Source of the DNA: Cunninghamia lanceolata
Lineage: Eukaryota > Streptophyta > Pinopsida > Cupressales > Cupressaceae
Assembly (NCBI GenBank): GCA_027924645.1
Contig: BSBN01000254.1
Location: 18,112,501 to 18,176,500 of the forward strand
Length of the DNA: 64,000 bases
Direction: 5' to 3'
Below, piece by piece: positions 26,801 through 35,491 of this stretch. The notes under the pieces were generated by a model. The model saw nothing but the letters and a program-made list of their open reading frames with translations, had not been told where the DNA came from and searched no databases. The position numbers and the translations under genes are program-made. The stretch's first letter is position 1. Every line of letters begins with the position of its first letter.

Positions 26801-26872
26801 ATGAAGCAGAGTTGGGCAAAAAAATTTGCCCAATTGAAGACATCTTTTGTAGATATACTTCAATATATGTAA
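23823..26872 (+). pseudogene. E4 unknown ORF in place of pol (about 1000 codons, broken)
   Basis: I do not recognise the function. From the ATG at 23823 a globular N-terminal part (about 290 codons) contains KITKDAIRAITGLHSFEGLP and ends near 24686, after stops at 24093 and 24504. This loosely recalls extra ORFs annotated in plant transposons, but I cannot name the family. A frame change near 24700 leads to a Lys/Glu-rich middle (25001-25732; KMKKKRKTS, likely disordered and possibly nuclear-targeted). Then come an acidic part and a C-terminal coiled coil (26591-26872). Several stops and two or three frameshifts make it dead in this copy. Its position between gag and the purine tract is where pol should be. 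Confidence 0.6.
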
Positions 26873-26937
26873 GTGTATCATGTATTTATACTTATGCGGC
26901 TAAGTATAGTTGATTTTTTTTTTGAGGATTGTTGGTG

Positions 26938-27121
26938 TGTGGATTCTACCCTTTACCATTGATGTCAAAGGGGGAGTGAGGAGCAGTGAAAAATGTGGAA
27001 TCCAGCTAAGGGGGAGCTCTGGAAAAATGTACATTAGAATAGAGCACCAGCTAAGGGGGAGTGTAGTGTGACACTTAGTCATTTTTCACTAAGTGTTGCC
27101 ATCAATGCCAAAGGGGGAGAT
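26938..27121 (+). other. E4 polypurine tract and repeated purine tracts
   Basis: The tract CAAAGGGGGAGAT directly precedes the 3' LTR. Three similar GGGGGAG tracts lie upstream near 26966, 27009 and 27053, two of them inside agctaagggggag words. The LTR-proximal one fits the plus-strand primer. Similar multiple tracts occur beside E5. Confidence 0.85.
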
Positions 27122-28199
27122 TGTTGGCAAGAGACACTGTGTAGCTTCATTGGTGTTGTCATTGATGGCAACAAAGACCACTCCACACATCCACAGGACA
27201 TGGTGTATCTTTACAGGAAGTCAGATTGAAGAATACTTTGGTCCGGTAAGCAAGAACAAAGCATGCAGCAAGGTCTGACAGTCAGGTCTGGATCTCTTAG
27301 AGGAAGTATCTTTGTAAAGTGCGGACTTGGGGAAGTCAAGAGGAATACCTTGACTAATAGATTCTAGGGATTGAGCCTCTAGTGATGAAAGAGTGAAGAA
27401 ATATGAGCATCTAAGTATTGGGGTCTAGTTTGGCAGAGTAGATAGAGGAAGAACTGACCAACAGAGCATCAGAATTTTTTCGGATGAGATATTGATGGTG
27501 ATCAAGGCTCTTAAGGTATCATCCATGATTGGCTGACATGTTAGATGACTTCTATAAGTATCTCCTTGATTTGCATCACTTGGTAAGCAAGGATTCTACC
27601 GACAGACTAGAATTTGGGAAAATATTGACTAATCCGGATGCTAACTAAAAAGAGGATGAAATCCTTTTTGCGGATATATATACCAGATGGATTTAGATGT
27701 GAAGGGTGTGTGGTGTATGCAAAGAATAATAGAAGAACAGTGTGAAGGGAGTAAGACAGGTTTGGAATGTAACAGGACAGCAGCACCTAAGAGAGTAAGA
27801 ATGAAGTGCAGCAGATCGGTATATTGGGCTTAACTGGAACTGAACCTCATCATATGTGGATGCTTCTCATCAGTTCAAGTATCTAGTTTCCTTGTATAAA
27901 CTATTGTAGGCAGTGAGCCTCTTGTGAGTAGTGTGCTCCAGCAGTGAGCTCTAATTGGCAAGTGTCATTTTGTACTATCCTATTCTTCTAACAGAGAATA
28001 CAATCTTGGGTTAATCACCCCGTGGTTTTTCCCCTAACAAGGTTTTCCATGTCAAATCATTGTGTCATGTGTATTGATGTTATTTCCATTTCATGGTTAT
28101 GTTTGCTTAGTTAATTTAATGCTGCACTAATTGATAAGGAAATTTAGAAAGCTAAAATAATTAAGATAACTAATTCACCCCCCCTCTCAGTTATCAACA
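27122..28199 (+). repeat. E4 3' LTR
   Basis: 1078 bp, TGTTGGCAAGAG to TTATCAACA, matching the 5' LTR. Followed by the target copy GGAAG. Confidence 0.93.
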
Positions 28200-28204
28200 G
28201 GAAG
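28200..28204. repeat. Target-site duplication of E4 (right)
   Basis: GGAAG. With one copy and E4 removed, the E1 coding frame runs through the junction (TMWEALSSLAQ). Confidence 0.93.
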
Positions 28205-28373
28205 CCTTGTCTAGCCTAGCTCAAAGAGATTTGCTTCAAGAAGATTTTAAAAGTTTCAACCAACCTACTAATGGGTTGACAAAAGAAGGTGTAACAGCTC
28301 CAGTCAGCCTCTATAAACCAAAAGAGAAGGGAAACATAAGAAAAATTAGTAACCACCTCCCTTTTATGTATCC

Positions 28374-28850
28374 TTGATTATTGGTGATCATTTGGTGCAT
28401 AATTGTATGATTGATTTGGGGGCTAGTAGCTCAGTTATGCCCAAGGAAGTAGTTGATCAGCTTGATATCAAGTATGAACCCGTGACTAAAGGGGTAGTGC
28501 AATTGGATGGTACTGCTATCAAAATAGTAGGGGTTGTTAAAGATTTGAAGCTTACTCTACATGCATGCCCTAGTTGCACTATCTTGCAAGATATTCCAGT
28601 GATAGATCTCCCTCCATATTTTTCCATATGTCTATCTAGGGAATTCATAGCCAAAATAGGAGGGTATCTATTATCTGATTGGTCCCATATGTTGTTTAGG
28701 ACTAGGTATGGCACGAAGTTAACCATAAAAGTCAAACATATATCAAAAGATCACATTAAGCCAGATTCCCCTAGCTCTATTAACATGAACAACACAATAC
28801 ATGGCCAAGAAGAAGACCACAATATTCATGAGCCCGTGCCACACTTGTAG
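28374..28850 (+). pseudogene. E1 aspartic protease
   Basis: Retropepsin-like domain that would process the E1 polyprotein. Active-site region MIDLGASSSVMP near 28410, where the usual D-S/T-G triad reads D-L-G. It is followed by a retropepsin-like flap region (VVQLDGTAIKIVG). It lies in the same frame as the downstream aRNH and RT. A stop follows at 28848, then an acidic linker is cut by a terminal-inverted-repeat element at 28983. Confidence 0.75.
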
Positions 28851-28982
28851 AAGAAATTCCAAATATATTACTTGATGAATGGGGAAATGGCCTTTAGTGT
28901 AATCCTCTTTAGGATGTAGAAGAAACATAATGGGTACTTATTGTATCCATGAAGAAGATGCAATGATCCCGGGTCATCCCAC

Positions 28983-29949
28983 AATAATGGGTTACACTTT
29001 TTGGCCAAACTTGACATTGAAATCAACATTTTTAACTAAATCTTTACTTTCTAACACCTATAGCCGCTAAACTGTTAGGAATTTGAAGATGATGCGAACT
29101 AGTGATTTGTGAGATTTTGTTTGTAGATTCTAAATATATAGTTTTAAAAAAATTTGGAGTTAAATTGTAAAATTTTTTGCATCTCCTTTGATAACTAGTT
29201 TTTAATAGTAAACAACATTTTTTTAAAGTGATGTGTATTCTGTAGCACATAACTTTTTTTCTACAAAGGATAAAATTTTGATTCTTTTGAATTTAGATTG
29301 GTAACACCAATATATAAGGAATGCATTTGGTTTCATAATGTTTTGTTGAATATTTTTTAATTAAGTTTTGAAGTCAAACCAATTATAATTTAGACATAGG
29401 CATATTCCGTAAAACATAACTTTTTTTGTATGTATCAAAATTCAATTTTATTTTTTTTGTTGAAACAAGGACATCAATACCTAGGGCATAGATATTATTC
29501 AAAAAAAAAATTCACTAATTTAATAATTTTCCATGTGTGTAGAACAAAGAACTTGATGTTCGGTGAAAAACTTACATTCACAAGAAATAAAAAATAAATA
29601 TAATAATCAAATTAAATATATTTAAAATTATACTTTTTAGGAAGATTATAATAAGGAATACATACTTACAAAACATAAATTTTAAATGAATTTATTTGAT
29701 CCCCCAAAAGGTAAATCAAAAGTGGTTTTTTATCAGCATTTTGATAGGTGTAGAGGAGACTCCATTATAGGTATGGTTTAAAACTGGCAGGGTTCTATCC
29801 AAGGGGGTTTGAATCTAAGGGGGTTTGATCAAACCCTCTTCAATTAAAATCCTTTAAATGAAACCTTTCAAGGCTTAAATCATTATATTTTCTAAAATTA
29901 TGTGATTTTAGCAAAAATAAGGATGTCGCAGAAAGTGTAACCCATTATT
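28983..29949. mobile_element. 967-bp terminal-inverted-repeat DNA element in E1 pol
   Basis: Perfect 18-bp inverted ends AATAATGGGTTACACTTT at 28983-29000 and 29932-29949. The interior is AT-rich with no transposase-like ORF, so it is non-autonomous. If the TA inside each end is the target duplication (TIR then begins ATGGG), a Tc1/mariner-type insertion fits. The target duplication is ambiguous because the end is itself partly palindromic. It separates E1 PR from aRNH. Confidence 0.7.
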
Positions 29950-30008
29950 ATGGTAGCACCCTCGGACCTAATCTTTTAAAACCACACGAAGATTTGGGCA
30001 GAGTATGT

Positions 30009-30410
30009 CAGTTGTACTTTGATGGTTCTAGAAGCAAAAATGGAGTGGGTGTTGGTGTAACTTTAATCTCGACCCAAAAATAGAGATATTAATTCGCTTT
30101 CATAATTCAATTTAGTTGCACAAATAACATAGCTGAGTATGAAGCATTGATTTAAGGTATTTGGCTTACACAAAAGGGGGGAATTAAAGCCTTGCAAGTA
30201 TTTGGTGACAATGAGCTTGTTTTCCACCAAGTCAGAGCTCAAAGCACATCAAAAAATGACTTGTTGAAAGCATATAAACACAAGGCATGGGATTTGATCA
30301 AATATTTTGATGCCTTCAATATCCAATCCATCTCCAAGGAAAAGAATAGGGATGCTGACAAGCTCGTAATAGTGGTTGCCCAGTTTGACATCCCCAAAAA
30401 CATCATGTAA
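30009..30410 (+). pseudogene. E1 archaeal-type RNase H (aRNH), upstream of RT
   Basis: The second RNase H of Tat-lineage elements, which removes RNA from the RNA-DNA hybrid. Visible residues: LYFDGS (first Asp), NNIAEYEALI (Glu), VFGDNELV (Asp) and KNRDADKL (last Asp), so all four carboxylates persist. Two or three stops interrupt it near 30080-30155. It shares the frame of PR (28374) and RT (30600, 30930). In E2 the homologous domain lies after RT and gRNH; here it precedes RT. Confidence 0.82.
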
Positions 30411-32031
30411 GATTTAGACTAACGTGTTAAAATCACGGTAACACCACCTATCCTAGATAACGTAATCAGTTGTTAGGTGTTCGACAATGACCAGTAGATT
30501 GTCAATTTTATGCAAGAAGAAGCAGAGTATTCTGCTAAAAACTAGTTCAAGTTCCAAGATCAGTATGCTGAGCAAGTTATTTAGCTAAAGACCAATAAAT
30601 TGCCTAAAGGATTAATCACCTTAGAGAGCATTTTCAACATCAATGATCATCTCACAGGTGAACAGATGAATACGACTACCAAGAAGGAAGATTATGAGGA
30701 AATGAAAATTGCAAAACGCAAGGTTCTGAAACTTGGGAAGGTATATAACAAATCTGAAAAGCAAGCCTTCATTGATCTTTGCAAAGAATATGATGATATT
30801 ATTTCTTACAGTTATGAGGATCTTAGGTGTTTTGATCCTGGTTTAGTCCAATGTGCCATTGAGTTAGACCCCAATGCAAAGCTTGTTAAACAACAATAGA
30901 GGCCATTCAATCCTAAAATAGAACCATTAATGAGAAAAGAATTGTTCAAGCTCTTAGAGGCAAAGGTCATTTATCTAATCAAACATTCCTCTTGGGTGGC
31001 CAATCTAGTTCCGGTTAGGAAGAAGAATGGAGAAATTATACTTTGTGTGGACTTTAGAGATCTCAATAGAGAATCCCTTAAAGACCACTATCCACTTCCA
31101 TCCATGGAACGAATCCTCCAAATGAAAGCTAGAGCTGAAAGGTTCTCTTTGTTGGATGGCTACTTGGGGTATAACCAAATTCTTGTCAAAGAATTAGATC
31201 AATTCAAGATAGCCTTCACCACCAAATGGGGCACTATGGATTACAAACAAATGCCATTTGGGTTGATCAATGCTAGTGCAACTTTCCAAAGGGTAATCGA
31301 TTTGGCCTTCAAAGGCCTAACAAATGATATTATTCTGGTATATTTGGATGACTTAACTATTTACTCCAAGCATGCACATGAGCATTTGGACCACTTGAAG
31401 AAATTCTTCGATACTTGTGCAGAGAATTTGACATATCATTGAATCTAAAAAATGTGTGTTTCTTGTCCTTGAGGGCAAACTATTGGGGCACATAGTCTCA
31501 AAAGAAGGGTAAATGATATCTTGTCTCTTTCTCTTCCCAGTCATAAGAAAGGTTTCCAAAGATTCCTAGGCAAGATTAACTTTGTGAGGAGGTTCATACT
31601 AAATTTTGCATCCATGGCAAAACCTTTGACCTCCATGCTAAAAAAGAACATGTTGTATTCAGTTGGTCTAAGGAAGGCAGAAACAATTTTGAGGTTGTCA
31701 AGCATGCTATTTCTCAAGCTCCCACCTTGATTAATCCTAATTATGATAAGGAATTTATTCTCTATGCTTTTGGAGGAAAATAGGGTATATCAACAATCTT
31801 GACTCAACGGAACAATGACCATTTGGAGCATTCAATAACTTTTTTCAGTCAACCCCTCAAGGATTATGAGCTCAAGTATAACTTTGTTGAAAAATAAGTC
31901 TTCGCTATTGTGAAAGCCCTCAAAAAAATTAGACATATGATTTCCATTAATAGAGTGTAGCTGATGGTTAATCATCCCAATGTGAAGGAGTTATTTCTAA
32001 GCAAAGATGTGAGTGAGAAAAGAGTTGGTTG
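30411..32031 (+). pseudogene. E1 reverse transcriptase and first half of gRNH
   Basis: RT motifs: SSWVANLVPVRKKNGEI near 30980, CVDFRDLNRES near 31045, PLPSMERIL, MPFGLINASATFQRV near 31250 and YLDDLTIYSK near 31346 (catalytic DD intact). A frame problem follows near 31440. gRNH-like sequence (YELKYNFVEK at about 31868) continues to the E2 insertion at 32031 and resumes at 49332. Stops at 30897, 31440, 31896 and elsewhere inactivate it. Confidence 0.85.
32027..32031. repeat. Target-site duplication of E2 (left)
   Basis: GGTTG before the E2 5' LTR, repeated at 49327-49331. Confidence 0.94.
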
Positions 32032-32094
32032 TGTAGACACCCAAATTTGTCCATGTCTAGCGACACCTTGTTAAATCACTAATCCATTATCCAA

Positions 32095-32254
32095 TTAATT
32101 AAATAAATTTTATTTATTTAATTAAAATCCCATTCTCATTCACTTAGCCAATTAATTAAATAAATTGTATTTATTTAATTAATTCCACATCATGTCTTAT
32201 CCCATTTTATGCATTTATCCTATTAATTAAATAAATTTTATTTATTTAATTAAT
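32095..32254. repeat. Three AT palindromes in E2 U3
   Basis: Three hairpin-forming copies of ATTAATTAAATAAAT facing its complement across a 3-nt loop: 32095-32125 (14-bp arms), 32150-32184 (16-bp arms) and 32222-32254 (15-bp arms). A shorter fourth (TTCAAATA-CTT-TATTTGAA) follows near 32278. All recur in the 3' LTR at +16527. Confidence 0.9.
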
Positions 32255-32478
32255 TTCCAACTCATATCCCAACTAATTCAAATACTTTATTTGAATTAAG
32301 CCTTTATCATTTATCACATTTCAACACTTGTCCATTTCCCATTCATCATGTGTTGTAAGACAACTTTCATTCATATCCTTCACATGCACAACTAATTGGA
32401 CCTAAATTTAGTAACTTTCAATCTTAGCCATTCACATAGCCTCTGAATCTCCACCGTTGACTGATCTTGGTTGAGTTC

Positions 32479-32486
32479 TATATAAA
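32479..32486 (+). promoter_or_regulatory. E2 LTR TATA box
   Basis: TATATAAA inside gttctatataaacaccc. It would place transcription start near 32512-32520, giving U3 of about 480 bp. Same site in the 3' LTR at 49006-49013. Confidence 0.7.
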
Positions 32487-32802
32487 CACCCTTTCATTCC
32501 ATATGAGACATCCAGCAATCTAGTAATCCAGCAATCATATAGCACCTCCATTATCATCTTGAGCATTCGAGCATTCGAGCCTTTATCATCCATCAATGGC
32601 AGCTTTCAGCTTTGTAATTGCTTATTGTTGAAGAAGCAGTCCACATCTCTCTCTCAAACAAGGAATCGCACGGTCTAGGTGATGTTATGCTTGAATTGCA
32701 TTATCCTTTGATTTCATTTAGGTTAGATTCCTTGATGATGGTAGGGTTAGGGTTTTATGACTATGTCTGATCTTCCACACCTGACTTTCACCTATCACAT
32801 TT

Positions 32803-32820
32803 TGGCACGCCCGGTGGGAC
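32803..32820 (+). other. E2 primer-binding site
   Basis: TGGCACGCCCGGTGGGAC three bases after the LTR end. It begins with TGG, complementary to a tRNA CCA end. Identical in E3 (58300). Probably tRNA-Arg, by analogy with Ogre elements; not verified. Confidence 0.85.
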
Positions 32821-32884
32821 TCACTTCCCTGATTAACTTCGTTTTTTGGAGTTGTTTCTTTGAAGATCAGATTTTGCAGGTGCT

Positions 32885-33590
32885 CGCAGAAAATTCCAAT
32901 CGCTTTTAAATGAACATCCGCCGCTTCTGAATTTCTGCGTCGCTTTTACGCTGGAACAGGCCGCATTATCCTCTCTGGATCGCCTTGAAACAAACAGTCG
33001 TCGCTTCAGGTAAAACATATCGCTTTTATCTTTAAAATGCTCGCCTGTAATGTATGTGACTGTGTTCACTGTATTTACCACTTTTGACCTAACAGCTGCC
33101 GCTTTTGCGCATAATCAGATCACTTTTAACCTAACAGGGGCCGCCTTTGCACAATTCCGCATCGCTTTTGATCTAACAGTGCGCGCTTTTATTCTGATCT
33201 GAGACGCTTATGAGCTAATAATGTTCACCTATGCAGGTTAGGGTTTAGTTTTTTGTTTTGTAGAGACAGGTCGCTTTCGACTTACAACAGGTCGCTTCTG
33301 GTATATCGGGATCGCATATGACACGACAGAGGCCGCTTTTGCATTCATTTGTATCACTTATGGACTGATATTGTTCGCCTGTTAGGCTAGGGTTTTTGTT
33401 TATCGGCTGTGTTTTTGCAGAAACAGGTCGCATCCAGCCCTCAACCGATCGCTTATGGCCAATATGCATCGCTTATGAGCTGACAGAGGTCGCATGCTGT
33501 GTTTTTACACGTCGCATATGATCTGCAGTATTTCACCTCTGATATAATAGAGGTCGCTTTTGATCAACAGTGAATCGCATCTGGTAAAGT
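32885..33590 (+). repeat. E2 leader array, block 1: about 30 units of 19-21 bp
   Basis: Core TCGC(T/C)TTTG or TCGCATATG recurs at, for example, 33100, 33121, 33142, 33163, 33184, 33205 and 33226 (spacing exactly 21). In the first part (32922 to 33042) spacing alternates 19 and 21. Two spacers with agggttt-type sequence (near 33240 and 33385) break the array and give a higher-order period of about 155 bp. Units are diverged between cores. Confidence 0.85.
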
Positions 33591-33839
33591 TCTGTTGTTT
33601 TCTTGTCTGTTTCAGTTCCAGTTTGATTTTTGGCTATTAACTGGGTATTTGCGCAGCATCTTATCGATCTGTCTAAGAAAGGAGGTTATCAAACTACTGA
33701 CATATCTGTTGCAGGTTCGATCGATCCAAGATTTGTGGTTTTTTTTCACTAAATTAGGCATATTTGGGCTTGGTGCTTAAAATGAACTACTGCTTACTCC
33801 GTGCTTGATTTATCTTTTTTGATTGCTTGCATGTGCCTG

Positions 33840-34440
33840 ATTGTAACCCAAATTTAATGACAAAAGTATCCTCTCCCCTTGCCTATCAAATGGATCTTGG
33901 GTGTATGAGAACTTGTCATTATCTTTAGAGGGCCTGCCTTCCCGGTGTGAGAAGGGATACGACCCAAGCGGTAACGGGCTAAAGCCAAGTCCTTCCGAAC
34001 CGCTATATAAGAAAAGTGTTTGTGTCGAAAGCCACAAACAACGGGTGCAGTTGTGTTATACCGACAGCCAACCTCCCCCAAAACCCTCCAAGGCACAACC
34101 CTTGGAGGCTGGGAGACTCCATAACGGAGAGTAGCGCTGCCGCACGTATAGCCACCCAAACGGATGCCCTTATTAGCAACTTTGTGTAGTAGCCAAAAAC
34201 CTTCTATCTGTTGACGCAGAGGGCAAAACCCTTGAAGCGGCCCCGATTCATGCGGTTCTTAGCCGAGGTAGCAGGGACAATCTAAAGGTTTGGAGAGGGT
34301 CAAGCCTTATAAGAATCCCAGATCTTGGTATGCGTGAGAAGTGTGTGCAAATGTAAGGAGGAGCCGGTGCTACCAAGATCCTGGAGCTACCCGCTTTGAA
34401 TAGGCGCAGCTAGGGGATTCAACAGATACTGTCCTATCCT
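33840..34440 (+). other. E2 leader: G/C-richer block with strong hairpins
   Basis: Between the two arrays lies a non-coding block of distinct composition. Perfect hairpins: 34085-34108 (CCTCCAAGG, 6-nt loop) and 34017-34040 (TGTTTGTG, 8-nt loop). AGCGGT/ACCGCT near 33965-34003 encloses GGCT-AA-AGCC. It suggests a structured RNA domain such as a packaging or dimerisation signal. That is inference. Confidence 0.55.
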
Positions 34441-34545
34441 AGCCTAGGTTGTATCAGTTTGTGCTTGTTGTGAGTGTGAGTGACTGTTATCATTGTTTTC
34501 TTGCTGAAAAATTGCAAAATCAGACCACTGTTACACAAACACAGT

Positions 34546-34995
34546 CGCTTTTGAACCTAAACTGCTCGCATACACCACAGACATCGCTTCTGAACTGCGT
34601 CACTTTTAAACAACAACTGCCTGCATATTGTCTAAACAGAATCACTTTTGAACCACAGCTGATCGCCTAGTTCCTGAACCAAGTCGCATCTGAGTCATGA
34701 CCAGTCGCATATTTTCTGAGCCAGATCGCCTTTAAGCCGCAGTTATTTGCCTGATTCCTGAACGAGCTCGCCTCTGAACAATAGACTGTTGCCTTTAGGG
34801 ATATCTGAGTCGCCTCTGAACTAACAGTCATCGCCTTTGAACCAACAGTCATCGCCTCTGGCATAGCATTCGCTTCTGGTTAGCACTGTCATTTTTCTGT
34901 CAAAACTAAACCAGGTCGCATTTGAGCTATCATTAATCGCCTTTAGCATCCTTTGAGTCACCTTTGAGCTATCATCAGTCGCCTGTAGCTAAAAT
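34546..34995 (+). repeat. E2 leader array, block 2: about 22 units of 21 bp
   Basis: Units such as TCGCCTTTGAACCAACAG repeat with cores at 34601, 34622, 34643, 34664, 34685, 34706, 34727, 34748, 34769, 34790, 34811, 34832 and 34853, that is twelve successive 21-bp steps, then a looser end to 34980. Cores vary (TCGC, TCAC, TTGC), but spacing does not. Confidence 0.88.
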
Positions 34996-35039
34996 TCCTG
35001 CAAATCTCAGTGCATCAGCTAAATTAGCCTCAGGACCAG

Positions 35040-35491
35040 CTTGCTTGAACCTCAAACATCAGCTTTCAGACTTCTCTTTTGATCAACAACAAATACCTGG
35101 ACTTTGTCTCCTATTTTGAGCTTATCAATCAATCACAACTCATGAGCTTTTCCATCTTTTTGAGACCCCAACCAGCAAATCAGACATCAACCCAATCATT
35201 TCAATCAACAAACAACCTTCAGTTTTAGCTTCAGCCAACAAACATCCTTCAGCTTTAGCTTCAGCAAACAATCTCTTTTAGCTTTAGCTCCAACAAACAT
35301 CAACAACAAACAATCTTTCCCTTGAGTGATTAAGCTACCTCTAGGGACAACCAACAACAACTCAGCCAAAACAAATCAACCAAGCAACTTAGCCAAACCA
35401 GCAAACCAAAACAACAACCAATCAACCAACTAGCCAACTATCATCTTTTGGGTCTCAAAACTTTGACAAGCTCAACTTCATCATCAACATC
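35040..35491 (+). other. E2 gag leader, CAA-rich segment
   Basis: About 450 bases dominated by CAA/AACA words just upstream of the gag ATG, with little G and little potential to fold. Unstructured CAA-rich leaders favour ribosome scanning in plants. That role is inferred here. Confidence 0.6.

Larger units (their letters stand above)
20849..28199 (+). mobile_element. E4: copia-type LTR retrotransposon without pol
   Basis: Complete 7351-bp element: 1087-bp 5' LTR, PBS complementary to initiator tRNA-Met, truncated gag with CCHC knuckles, a long unknown ORF, purine tract, 1078-bp 3' LTR and 5-bp target duplication GGAAG. PR, INT, RT and RNase H are all absent from the 5.2-kb interior, so the element is non-autonomous. 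LTRs differ by a few percent, and a 9-bp indel in a TG-rich stretch (near 21437) accounts for the length difference. It sits inside E1 gag-pol, so it is younger than E1. Confidence 0.92.
32032..32799 (+). repeat. E2 5' LTR
   Basis: TGTAGACACCCAAATTTG to CACCTATCACA, 768 bp, the same length as the 3' copy. U3 contains three long AT palindromes. A TATA element lies at 32479. Confidence 0.95.

Noticed and set aside
32745..32760. Telomere-like tagggttagggttt
   Set aside because: Only two units inside the E2 LTR, repeated in the 3' LTR; no array.
32885..34995. CRISPR-like array
   Set aside because: Repeats are about 21 bp with no separate conserved repeat/unique spacer structure, in a plant retrotransposon leader with no cas genes.
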